Of a DNA stretch of 64,000 nucleotides, positions 11,475 to 22,333 are shown in pieces. Position 1 is the first letter of the stretch; each line of letters begins with the position of its first letter. The DNA comes from Dichetophora obliterata (taxonomy: Eukaryota; Arthropoda; Insecta; Diptera; Sciomyzidae): positions 620,001 through 684,000 of the forward strand of contig OY986440.1 in NCBI GenBank assembly GCA_963920525.1. The letters run 5' to 3'. Below the pieces are notes generated by a model, which saw only the letters and a program-made list of their open reading frames with translations, had not been told where the DNA came from and searched no databases. The translations under genes and the position numbers were made by a program.

Positions 11475-12333
11475 TCTATAGTAATAAAACTCATTTTCTG
11501 TTTGTTTGTTTGTTTGTTTGGCCTTTATACAAATCTAAACGGCTCAACGGATTTTGCTCAAACTAAGTACACATATTAAGTTTATCCCAACTTAAAATGT
11601 TACATACTTAGTTTTTGCCACGCCCCCTCTGAAATTTTGCAACTAACGGTAATTTTGTTATTATAAAACTTTTTACCATCGGAGATTTTTGTGTATTTAA
11701 TTTTAAAATTTTTTTGTTATTTTGACATCAAAAACACTCACATATCTTCAAAATTGGAGAAATTTTCAGTACAACGACTTTTTCATAAAACATCGTTACC
11801 TAAGAATGAGAAAAAAACGACATGAAAATCAAAGTTTGGTCTTTCGATGCAAATATCTCCGCTGTCCATTAATATATTTCATTCAAATTTTTTTTGTTCA
11901 AAAGTTCAATAAAATCACTTCACAAAAATAGGTTGAACTGTACCGTTAAGTCAGTGTATATATGTTTCATGATTATGTCAAAAAAGGTCCAAAATATTGA
12001 CTTTTTACTCAAAAAATGACTCAAAAATTGTTGTTGTTGTAAAAACGAAATCAATTAAAAATTGCACATCTGGCTACCTTTCATATGACATAGCATTTAC
12101 TTGCAAAAATTCTTCCAGCTAAGCGCAAAAATTATTTTACTGTTTTTGTCATCAAAACAACAAGGGTACCCCCTTTGATTTTTTTCGCGAAATTTATTTT
12201 TTTCAAAATAATGTTTTTATATTTTTTACAAAAAAGTCAAGTCTCAAAAATAATTTATGTGAAAAAATTACCCCAATATCTCTTTCCAATCAAAAGTTAT
12301 GGCTAAAAATCTATTTTTTCATACAATTGACTA
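11475..12333 (+). repeat. 859-bp headed unit (T1)
   Basis: Second short unit of higher-order copy 2. It has caacgg in the head and the usual ttcttccagc, unlike its positional partner 6377-7235. Confidence 0.85.
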
Positions 12334-14452
12334 TCTATAGTAATAAAACTCATTTTCTGTTTGTTTGTTTGTTTGTTTGGCCTTTATACAAATCTAAACG
12401 GCTCAACGGATTTTGCTCAAACTAGGTATACATATTAAGTGCGTTCCAACTTAAAATGTTACATACTTAGTTTTTGCCACGCCCCCTTTAAAATTTCTCA
12501 ACTAACAGTAATTTTGTTATTGTAAAACTTTTTAGTATCGGAGATTTTTTTGTATTTAATTTTAAAAAAATTCTGTTATTTTGACATCAAAAACATGCAC
12601 ATATCTTCAAAATTGGAGAAATTTTCAGTATAACGACTTTTTCATAAAACATCGTTGCCTAAGAATGAGAAAAAAACGACATGAAAATCAAATTTTGGTC
12701 TTTCGATGCAAATATCTCCGCTGTCCATTAATATATTTCATTCAAATTTTTTTTGTTCAAAAGTTCAATAAAATCACTTCACAAAAATAGGTTGAACTGT
12801 ACCGTTAAGTCAGTGTATATATGTTTTATGATTATGTCAAAAAAGGTCCAAAATATTGACTTTTTACTCAAAAAATGACTCAAAAATTGTTGTTGTTGTA
12901 AAAACGAAATCAATTAAAAATTGCACATCTGGCTACCTTTCATATGACATAGCATTTATTTGCAAAAATTCTTCCAGCTAAGCGCAAAAATTATTTTACT
13001 GTTTTTGTCATCAAAACAACAAGGGTACCCCCTTTGATTTTTTTCGCGAAATTTATTTTTTCCAAAATGTTGTTTTTATATTTTTTACAAAAAAGTCAAG
13101 TCTCAAAAATAATTTATGTGAAAAAATTAATGGCTAAAAATCTATTTTTCATACCAGATTATTAATAAAACTTAGTTTTGTGTTAAAATTCTCTATATAG
13201 TTTGAACGTCCCCATATATCTCTAAGAATGCAGTTGTGTGTCTAAAGTAATTACGAACATTTTGGATTATACAAAATTTTCTTTATAGTGATCATCTACT
13301 TATATTTTGCCTCCCCACCCCCCGCCCCCCTCCTGTTAAATTTGTTTTGTTGTGATGGCTCTATTTGTTCTCACTATTGTGTCACCGTTGTCAATTAGTT
13401 CTTTATCAATGGTACTTTGAATGTTGTATATATATCACAATTTTATCGAAAAGATGACTGTGAATAAGAATGCTGTAAAAGTTAATATTTTCATGTAATC
13501 AGTTTAAGCTATATGGCGATATAAAAAAAAATATGCGCATCTGGTCAGCACAATTATTTCATTAGTTTTGATCTGTGCGTTAAATTTACAGATAGATGGC
13601 GCCACATGTGTAAGATGTGTGGGTACAAACTAAACGTACACCTTGCGTTGAATAGCTGAATTATGTTTTTGCAAAAGTTTCTTCAAATTTAACCCCACAC
13701 GATTGGGATTACAGACAGGTGGCGCTATTTTCTGCTTACAGAAGAATATCTGATGTTCTTATGCAGCTAGCAGATAAGTTTTGCGAAATATTTTGCGAAA
13801 ATGCTATTGCTACCAAACTTTTAAAAAGTAAAATAATGCAGTACTGCCAGTTTTTTTTAGAAATTTTAGTAGGTACAATCATTTTTAGCACAACGAATTT
13901 TCATAAAACATTGATAGCTAATAATGAGAAAAAAAATTATATGAAAATCAAAGTATTGTATTTACTTTTAATGCCAATAACTCTGCTGTTTTTAATATAT
14001 TTCATTAACATTTTTTTTTTGTTAAAAAGTTCAATATGTTTTTTAATATAAATCTTTGTTTAGACGTTAAAATGTCCATATCTCAAGGACGCATTGAGTC
14101 CCATCATAATTTTTATTTTGTTGAAAAGATATTTGTGCTTGCTTTAACATTGAGTAAATATAAAAATTCTTTTTAATTTTTAAAATTTGTTTTTCGTACC
14201 GTTTCTTTGAATTCAATTAGCTCACCGCAAGAGATGGAACCACCAACAACAAAAATTTTCCTAAACTTTTTTGGATCAATGTTCGTTCAATTACCTAGCA
14301 AACGGTGGATAAATAAAATTAAATAAAATAAAATTCAAATAAAATTCAACATGTTTTTCATTATTCCTGATTTTAAAAAACATTTAATCGAGAAGTGTAT
14401 GTTAAAATGTTTATATAAATGACTCTCGAGTAACACCGGGTATATCAGCTAG
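12334..14452 (+). mobile_element. 2119-bp Helitron-like unit, longest form (T3)
   Basis: Same structure as 7236-9354 at +5098 bp. It includes the C-rich insert and ends in CTAG at 14449-14452. Confidence 0.65.
13307..14164 (+). repeat. C-rich insert with diverged body, third copy
   Basis: Same segment as 3111-3968, displaced by two 5098-bp periods. Confidence 0.8.
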
Positions 14453-15311
14453 TCTATAGTAATAAAACTCATTTTCTGTTTGTTTGTTTGTTTGTTTGGC
14501 CTTTATACAAATCTAAACGGCTCGACGGATTTTGCTCAAACTAAGTACACATATTAAGTTTATCCCAACTTAAAATGTTACATACTTAGTTTTTGCCACG
14601 CCCCCTCTGAAATTTTGCAACTAACGGTAATTTTGTTATTATAAAACTTTTTACCATCGGAGATTTTTGTGTATTTAATTTTAAAATTTTTTTGTTATTT
14701 TGACATCAAAAACACTCACATATCTTCAAAATTGGAGAAATTTTCAGTACAACGACTTTTTCATAAAACATCGTTACCTAAGAATGAGAAAAAAACGACA
14801 TGAAAATCAAAGTTTGGTCTTTCGATGCAAATATCTCCGCTGTCCATTAATATATTTCATTCAAATTTTTTTTGTTCAAAAGTTCAATAAAATCACTTCA
14901 CAAAAATAGGTTGAACTGTACCGTTAAGTCAGTGTATATATGTTTCATGATTATGTCAAAAAAGGTCCAAAATATTGACTTTTTACTCAAAAAATGACTC
15001 AAAAATTGTTGTTGTTGTAAAAACGAAATCAATTAAAAATTGCACATCTGGCTACCTTTCATATGACATAGCATTTACTTGCAAAAATTCTTCCAGCTAA
15101 GCGCAAAAATTATTTTACTGTTTTTGTCATCAAAACAACAAGGGTACCCCCTTTGATTTTTTTCGCGAAATTTATTTTTTTCAAAATAATGTTTTTATAT
15201 TTTTTACAAAAAAGTCAAGTCTCAAAAATAATTTATGTGAAAAAATTACCCCAATATCTCTTTCCAATCAAAAGTTATGGCTAAAAATCTATTTTTTCAT
15301 ACAATTGACTA
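14453..15311 (+). repeat. 859-bp headed unit (T1)
   Basis: Short unit with the Gacgg head variant and truncated 3' form, starting directly after CTAG at 14452. Confidence 0.85.
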
Positions 15312-16571
15312 TCTATAGTAATAAAACTCATTTTCTGTTTGTTTGTTTGTTTGTTTGGCCTTTATACAAATCTAAACGGCTCAACGGATTTTGCTCAAAC
15401 TAGGTATACATATTAAGTGCGTTCCAACTTAAAATGTTACATACTTAGTTTTTGCCACGCCCCCTTTAAAATTTCTCAACTAACAGTAATTTTGTTATTG
15501 TAAAACTTTTTAGTATCGGAGATTTTTTTGTATTTAATTTTAAAAAAATTCTGTTATTTTGACATCAAAAACATGCACATATCTTCAAAATTGGAGAAAT
15601 TTTCAGTATAACGACTTTTTCATAAAACATCGTTGCCTAAGAATGAGAAAAAACGACATGAAAATCAAATTTTGGTCTTTCGATGCAAATATCTCCGCTG
15701 TCCATTAATATATTTCATTCAAATTTTTTTTGTTCAAAAGTTCAATAAAATCACTTCACAAAAATAGGTTGAACTGTACCGTTAAGTCAGTGTATATATG
15801 TTTTATGATTATGTCAAAAAAGGTCCAAAATATTGACTTTTTACTCAAAAAATGACTCAAAAATTGTTGTTGTTGTAAAAACGAAATCAATTAAAAATTG
15901 CACATCTGGCTACCTTTCATATGACATAGCATTTATTTGCAAAAATTCTTCCAGCTAAGCGCAAAAATTATTTTACTGTTTTTGTCATCAAAACAACAAG
16001 GGTACCCCCTTTGATTTTTTTCGCGAAATTTATTTTTTCCAAAATGTTGTTTTTATATTTTTTACAAAAAAGTCAAGTCTCAAAAATAATTTATGTGAAA
16101 AAATTAATGGCTAAAAATCTATTTTTCATACCAGATTATTAATAAAACTTAGTTTTGTGTTAAAATTCTCTATATAGTTTGAACGTCCCCATATATCTCT
16201 AAGAATGCAGTTGTGTGTCTAAAGTAATTACGAACATTTTGGATTATACAAAATTTTCTTTATAGTGATCATCTACTTATATTTTTAATTTTTAATTTTT
16301 AAAATTTGTTTTTCGTACCGTTTCTTTGAATTCAATTAGCTCACCGCAAGAGATGGAACCACCAACAACAAAAATTTTCCTAAACTTTTTTGGATCAATG
16401 TTCGTTCAATTACCTAGCAAACGGTGGATAAATAAAATTAAATAAAATAAAATTCAAATAAAATTCAACATGTTTTTCATTATTCCTGATTTTAAAAAAC
16501 ATTTAATCGAGAAGTGTATGTTAAAATGTTTATATAAATGACTCTCGAGTAACACCGGGTATATCAGCTAG
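15312..16571 (+). mobile_element. 1260-bp Helitron-like unit (T2, 1-bp deletion)
   Basis: T2 structure with hairpin remnant and CTAG at 16568-16571. One A fewer in the A-run near 15650 breaks the small open frame that other copies keep, which argues against coding function for that frame. Confidence 0.65.
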
Positions 16572-17430
16572 TCTATAGTAATAAAACTCATTTTCTGTTT
16601 GTTTGTTTGTTTGTTTGGCCTTTATACAAATCTAAACGGCTCAACGGATTTTGCTCAAACTAGGTATACATATTAAGTGCGTTCCAACTTAAAATGTTAC
16701 ATACTTAGTTTTTGCCACGCCCCCTTTAAAATTTCTCAACTAACAGTAATTTTGTTATTATAAAACTTTTTACCATCGGAGATTTTTGTGTATTTAATTT
16801 TAAAATTTTTTTGTTATTTTGACATCAAAAACATGCACATATCTTCAAAATTGGAGAAATTTTCAGTATAACGACTTTTTCATAAAACATCGTTGCCTAA
16901 GAATGAGAAAAAAACGACATGAAAATCAAATTTTGGTCTTTCGATGCAAATATCTCCGCTGTCCATTAATATATTTCATTCAAATTTTTTTTGTTCAAAA
17001 GTTCAATAAAATCACTTCACAAAAATAGGTTGAACTGTACCGTTAAGTCAGTGTATATATGTTTTATGATTATGTCAAAAAAGGTCCAAAATATTGACTT
17101 TTTACTCAAAAAATGACTCAAAAATTGTTGTTGTTGTAAAAACGAAATCAATTAAAAATTGCACATCTGGCTACCTTTCATATGACATAGCATTTACTTG
17201 CAAAAATTCTTCCAGCTAAGCGCAAAAATTATTTTACTGTTTTTGTCATCAAAACAACAAGGGTACCCCCTTTGATTTTTTTCGCGAAATTTATTTTTTT
17301 CAAAATAATGTTTTTATATTTTTTACAAAAAAGTCAAGTCTCAAAAATAATTTATGTGAAAAAATTACCCCAATATCTCTTTCCAATCAAAAGTTATGGC
17401 TAAAAATCTATTTTTTCATACAATTGACTA
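16572..17430 (+). repeat. Mosaic headed unit (T2/T1 patchwork)
   Basis: Markers alternate along the unit. The head (ggtatac, aagtgcg, aacagtaa) is T2-like; 16757-16815 (ttattataaaac, taccatcgg, gatttttgtg) is T1-like; 16829 to about 17075 (catgcac, cgttgcc, caaattttgg, gttttatga) is T2-like; the end (ttacttgc, tttcaaaataatg, ccccaatatc) is T1-like. Short conversion tracts or double exchange would give this pattern. Confidence 0.75.
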
Positions 17431-18691
17431 TCTATAGTAATAAAACTCATTTTCTGTTTGTTTGTTTGTTTGTTTGGCCTTTATACAAATCTAAACGGCT
17501 CAACGGATTTTGCTCAAACTAGGTATACATATTAAGTGCGTTCCAACTTAAAATGTTACATACTTAGTTTTTGCCACGCCCCCTTTAAAATTTCTCAACT
17601 AACAGTAATTTTGTTATTGTAAAACTTTTTAGTATCGGAGATTTTTTTGTATTTAATTTTAAAAAAATTCTGTTATTTTGACATCAAAAACATGCACATA
17701 TCTTCAAAATTGGAGAAATTTTCAGTATAACGACTTTTTCATAAAACATCGTTGCCTAAGAATGAGAAAAAAACGACATGAAAATCAAATTTTGGTCTTT
17801 CGATGCAAATATCTCCGCTGTCCATTAATATATTTCATTCAAATTTTTTTTGTTCAAAAGTTCAATAAAATCACTTCACAAAAATAGGTTGAACTGTACC
17901 GTTAAGTCAGTGTATATATGTTTTATGATTATGTCAAAAAAGGTCCAAAATATTGACTTTTTACTCAAAAAATGACTCAAAAATTGTTGTTGTTGTAAAA
18001 ACGAAATCAATTAAAAATTGCACATCTGGCTACCTTTCATATGACATAGCATTTATTTGCAAAAATTCTTCCAGCTAAGCGCAAAAATTATTTTACTGTT
18101 TTTGTCATCAAAACAACAAGGGTACCCCCTTTGATTTTTTTCGCGAAATTTATTTTTTCCAAAATGTTGTTTTTATATTTTTTACAAAAAAGTCAAGTCT
18201 CAAAAATAATTTATGTGAAAAAATTAATGGCTAAAAATCTATTTTTCATACCAGATTATTAATAAAACTTAGTTTTGTGTTAAAATTCTCTATATAGTTT
18301 GAACGTCCCCATATATCTCTAAGAATGCAGTTGTGTGTCTAAAGTAATTACGAACATTTTGGATTATACAAAATTTTCTTTATAGTGATCATCTACTTAT
18401 ATTTTTAATTTTTAATTTTTAAAATTTGTTTTTCGTACCGTTTCTTTGAATTCAATTAGCTCACCGCAAGAGATGGAACCACCAACAACAAAAATTTTCC
18501 TAAACTTTTTTGGATCAATGTTCGTTCAATTACCTAGCAAACGGTGGATAAATAAAATTAAATAAAATAAAATTCAAATAAAATTCAACATGTTTTTCAT
18601 TATTCCTGATTTTAAAAAACATTTAATCGAGAAGTGTATGTTAAAATGTTTATATAAATGACTCTCGAGTAACACCGGGTATATCAGCTAG
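17431..18691 (+). mobile_element. 1261-bp Helitron-like unit (T2), last with a CTAG end
   Basis: T2 structure with CTAG at 18688-18691. From here to the end of the window no unit has the hairpin/CTAG tail. Confidence 0.65.
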
Positions 18692-19664
18692 TCTATAGTA
18701 ATAAAACTCATTTTCTGTTTGTTTGTTTGTTTGTTTGGCCTTTATACAAATCTAAACGGCTCGACGGATTTTGCTCAAACTAAGTACACATATTAAGTTT
18801 ATCCCAACTTAAAATGTTACATACTTAGTTTTTGCCACGCCCCCTCTGAAATTTTGCAACTAACGGTAATTTTGTTATTATAAAACTTTTTACCATCGGA
18901 GATTTTTGTTTATTTAATTTTAAAATTTTTTTGTTATTTTGACATCAAAAACACTCACATATCTTCAAAATTGGAGAAATTTTCAGTACAACGACTTTTT
19001 CATAAAACATCGTTACCTAAGAATGAGAAAAAAACGACATGAAAATCAAAGTTTGGTCTTTCGATGCAAATATCTCCGCTGTCCATTAATATATTTCATT
19101 CAAATTTTTTTTGTTCAAAAGTTCAATAAAATCACTTCACAAAAATAGGTTGAACTGTACCGTTAAGTCAGTGTATATATGTTTCATGATTATGTCAAAA
19201 AAGGTCCAAAATATTGACTTTTTACTCAAAAAATGACTCAAAAATTGTTGTTGTTGTAAAAACGAAATCAATTAAAAATTGCACATCTGGCTACCTTTCA
19301 TATGACATAGCATTTACTTGCAAAAATTCTTCCAGCTAAGCGCAAAAATTATTTTACTGTTTTTGTCATCAAAACAACAAGGGTACCCCCTTTGATTTTT
19401 TTCGCGAAATTTATTTTTTCCAAAGTGTTGTTTTTATATTTTTTACAAAAAAGTCAAGTCTCAAAAATAATTTATGTGAAAAAATTAATGGCTAAAAATC
19501 TATTTTTCATACCAGACTATTAATAAAACTTAGTTTTGTGTTAAAATTCTCTATATAGTTTGAACGTCCCCATATATCTCTAAGAATGCAGTTGTGTGTC
19601 TAAAGTAATTACGAACATTTTGGATTATACAAAATTTTCTTTATAGTGATCATCTACTTATATT
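18692..19664 (+). repeat. Transition unit: Helitron head, satellite-type end
   Basis: This unit starts with TC right after CTAG (18691) and has T1 markers (aagtttatccc, cactcac, cgttacc). Its right end is the satellite type, cttatatt at 19664. A 14-bp duplication follows (catctacttatatt at 19651-19664 and 19665-19678), leading straight into the headless monomer. Confidence 0.85.
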
Positions 19665-20914
19665 CATCTACTTATATTAAGTACATCCCAACTTAAAATG
19701 TTACATACTTAGTTTTTGCCACGCCCCCTCTGAAATTTTTCAACTAACGGTAATTTCGTTATTATAAAACTTTTTAGTATCGGAGATTTTTTTGTATTTA
19801 ATTTTAAAAAATTTTTGTTATTTTGACATCAAAAACATTCACATATCTTCAAAGTTGGAGAAATTTTCAGTATAACGACTTTTGCATAAAACATCGTTGC
19901 CTAAGAACGAGAAAAAACGACATGAAAATCAAAGTTTGGTCTTTCGATGCAAATATCTCCGCTGTCCATTAATATATTTCATTCAAATTTTTTTTGTTCA
20001 AAAGTTCAATAAAATCACTTCACAAAAATAGGTTGAACTGTACCGTTAAGTCAGTGTATATATGTTTCATGATTATGTCAAAAAAGGTCCAAAATATTGA
20101 CTTTTTACTCAAAAAATGACTCAAAAATTGTTGTTGTTGTAAAAACGAAATCAATTAAAAATTGCACATCTGGCTACCTTTCATATGACATAGCATTTAC
20201 TTGCAAAAATTCTTCCAGCTAAGCGCAAAAATTATTTTACTGTTTTTGTCATCAAAACAACAAGGGTACCCCCTTTGATTTTTTTCGCGAAATTTATTTT
20301 TTCCAAAGTGTTGTTTTTATATTTTTTACAAAAAAGTCAAGTCTCAAAAATAATTTATGTGAAAAAATTTATGGCTAAAAATCTATTTTTCATACCAGAC
20401 TATTAATAAAACTTAGTTTTGTGTTAAAATTCTCTATATAGTTTGAACGTCCCCATATATCTCTAAGAATGCAGTTGTGTGTCTAAAGTAATTACGAACA
20501 TTTTGGATTATACAAAATTTTCTTTATAGTGATCATCTACTTATATTTCATATGACATAGCATTTATTTGCAAAAATTCTTCCAGCTAAGCGCAAAAATT
20601 ATTTTACTGTTTTTGTCATCAAAACAACAAGGGTACCCCCTTTGATTTTTTTCGCGAAATTTATTTTTTCCAAAATGTTGTTTTTATATTTTTTACAAAA
20701 AAGTCAAGTCTCAAAAATAATTTATGTGAAAAAATTAATGGCTAAAAATCTATTTTTCATACCAGACTATTAATAAAACTTAGTTTTGTGTTAAAATTCT
20801 CTATATAGTTTGAACGTCCCCATATATCTCTAAGAATGCAGTTGTGTGTCTAAAGTAATTACGAACATTTTGGATTATACAAAATTTTCTTTATAGTGAT
20901 CATCTACTTATATT
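19665..20914 (+). repeat. Headless monomer (883 bp) plus 367-bp partial copy
   Basis: Monomer 19665-20547 carries the variant set caaagttgg, cttttgcataaa and a shortened A-run (gagaaaaaacg) that also precedes mariner copies 2 and 3. The 367-bp piece 20548-20914 repeats the 3' part from tcatatgacatag to cttatatt. Confidence 0.88.
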
Positions 20915-21046
20915 CATCTACTTATATTAAGTACATCCCAACTTAAAATGTTACATACTTAGTTTTTGCCACGCCCCCTCTGAAATTTTTCAACTAACGG
21001 TAATTTCGTTATTATAAAACTTTTTACTATCGGAGATTTTTTTGTA

Positions 21047-21076
21047 TTGGGGGTTGGAATTAGTTTTAAAGGTTTT
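21047..21076 (+). repeat. Mariner copy 1 left terminal inverted repeat
   Basis: Begins ttgggggttggaatta and pairs with 22304-22333 over 30 bp with one mismatch (G against A at the 17th base). Confidence 0.95.
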
Positions 21077-21219
21077 CTAAGAGATGGCGTAACTATCAAT
21101 AGATCGCATCGGGCACACCTGTGACTATATTCATTTCAAAGCACATTGTCTAAGCTTCATTTTTTAGTATGTGTCATTCCACTGAAGTGTAAACAACATA
21201 TATTTTTTTCTCTGTGAAC

Positions 21220-22257
21220 ATGTCGACTTTCGTTCCAGCAAAACGCAATTTGCGGAAAGGTTTACTTTTGTGCTTCCATTTGAAGAAAAAAGCGGTTGAA
21301 GCACAACGCACGCTTACTGAGGCTTACGGGGACTATGCTCCATCGATTTCTACTTGTGAGTACTGGTTCCGTCGGTTTAAAAGTGGTGATTTTGATACGG
21401 AAGACAAAGAGCGTCCGGGCCAGCCGAAAAAGTTTGAAGATGAGGAATTGGAGGCTTTTCTCGATGAAGACCCGTGTCAAACCCTTCAAGAATTGTCAGG
21501 ATCATTGGGAGTCGACTTATCAACGGTCGGCAAACGCTTGAAGGCCATGGGAATGATTCAAAAGCAAGGAAATTGGGTGCCGTACCAGTTGAAGCCGAGA
21601 GACGTTGAACGGCGATTTTGCATGTGCGAACAACTGCTTCAACGGCATAAAAGGAAGAGTTTTTTGCATCGTATTGTCACTGGCGATGAAAAGTGGATCC
21701 ATTACGATAATCCTAAGCGAAAAAAATCGTGGGGACCACCCGGCCATGCATCAACATCGAGGGCCAAGCCGAATATTCATGGCGCCAAGCTTATGCTGTG
21801 TATTTGGTGGGATCAGAAGGGTGTCGTGTACTATGAGCTGCTAAAACCTAACGAATCCATCACTGGGGAACGCTACCAACAACAATTGATGCAATTGAGC
21901 CGAGCATTAAAGGTTAAACGGCCGGAATATGCCAAAAGACACGACAAAGTGGTTTTTCAACATGACAACGCACGGCCACATGTTGCAAGAACCGTCAAGG
22001 AAACGTTGGAGGCGCTGAATTGGGATGTGCTACCCCACCCGCCTTATAGCCCAGACATAGCCCCTTCCGACTACCACCTATTCAGATCGATGACGCATGG
22101 CTTGGCTGAGCAGCGCTTCACTTCTTACGAGGATACCAAAAAATGGGTCGATTGGTGGATTGCCTCAAAAGACGAATCGTTCTTCCGGCGCGGAATCCAT
22201 ATGCTGCCAGAAAGATGGGAAAATGTTGTAGCTAACGATGGACAATACTTTGAATAA
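21220..22257 (+). CDS. Mariner transposase (DD34D), copy 1
   Basis: This is the cut-and-paste transposase that binds the element's terminal repeats and moves it to TA sites in the nucleus. The start is the ATG at 21220, giving 345 residues, the usual mariner length; an in-frame GTG two codons upstream is not used in eukaryotes. The N-terminal DNA-binding half includes WFRRFKSGDFD (49-59) and a second helix-turn-helix region (about 68-112). The linker motif WVPYQL (119-124) corresponds to the family WVPHEL. The catalytic triad is D156 (TGDEKW), D249 (HDNARPH) and D284 in YSPDIAPSDYHLF, with 34 residues between the last two. The frame has no stop or frameshift, so it could be active. Sequence features resemble the mauritiana-type mariners; that placement is from memory. 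Confidence 0.97.
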   Translation: MSTFVPAKRNLRKGLLLCFHLKKKAVEAQRTLTEAYGDYAPSISTCEYWFRRFKSGDFDTEDKERPGQPKKFEDEELEAFLDEDPCQTLQELSGSLGVDLSTVGKRLKAMGMIQKQGNWVPYQLKPRDVERRFCMCEQLLQRHKRKSFLHRIVTGDEKWIHYDNPKRKKSWGPPGHASTSRAKPNIHGAKLMLCIWWDQKGVVYYELLKPNESITGERYQQQLMQLSRALKVKRPEYAKRHDKVVFQHDNARPHVARTVKETLEALNWDVLPHPPYSPDIAPSDYHLFRSMTHGLAEQRFTSYEDTKKWVDWWIASKDESFFRRGIHMLPERWENVVANDGQYFE

Positions 22258-22280
22258 TATACATTGTACCGTTGTTTCTA

Positions 22281-22286
22281 AATAAA
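22281..22286 (+). promoter_or_regulatory. Polyadenylation signal, mariner copy 1
   Basis: AATAAA 24 bases after the transposase stop codon and before the right terminal repeat. Confidence 0.7.
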
Positions 22287-22303
22287 TGCTCAAAAACCGA
22301 AAA

Positions 22304-22333
22304 AAAACCTTTAAAATTAATTCCAACCCCCAA
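22304..22333 (-). repeat. Mariner copy 1 right terminal inverted repeat
   Basis: Reverse complement of the left repeat with one mismatch; ends ttccaacccccaa, followed by TA. Confidence 0.95.

Larger units (their letters stand above)
9355..14452 (+). repeat. Higher-order repeat copy 2 (5098 bp)
   Basis: Same unit order and lengths as copy 1, with heads at 9355, 10214, 11475 and 12334 and CTAG ends at 11474 and 14452. Confidence 0.93.
14453..18691 (+). repeat. Third, altered higher-order copy (T1-T2-T1/T2 mosaic-T2)
   Basis: It begins like the other copies (859 bp at 14453-15311). The second unit (15312-16571) is 1260 bp because an A is missing from the gagaaaaaac run near 15650. The third (16572-17430) is a sequence mosaic, and the fourth (17431-18691) is a 1261-bp unit where the 2119-bp form would be expected. 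The C-rich insert is not seen again after 14164. Confidence 0.85.
21047..22333 (+). mobile_element. Full-length mariner element, copy 1
   Basis: The 1287-bp element has 30-bp terminal inverted repeats with one mismatch, flanked by TA on both sides (21045-21046 and 22334-22335), the normal Tc1/mariner target duplication. Removing the element and one TA restores the ordinary monomer sequence (ttttgtatttaatttt). It holds a 345-residue transposase gene, about 170 bp of leader including the terminal repeat, and a short 3' part with a polyadenylation signal. It is visibly richer in G+C than the satellite. The structure suggests a potentially autonomous copy. Confidence 0.97.

Noticed and set aside
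3523..14051. 110-codon open frame at 3523-3855, 8621-8953 and 13719-14051
   Set aside because: It begins at GTG and lies across the diverged repeat body in the C-rich insert. Three identical copies only reflect the 5098-bp repeat. No domain or eukaryotic start context supports a gene.
21214..21219. Two extra upstream codons (GTG AAC) for the transposase
   Set aside because: GTG is not an expected start in a eukaryote, and the ATG at 21220 gives the standard 345-residue mariner length.
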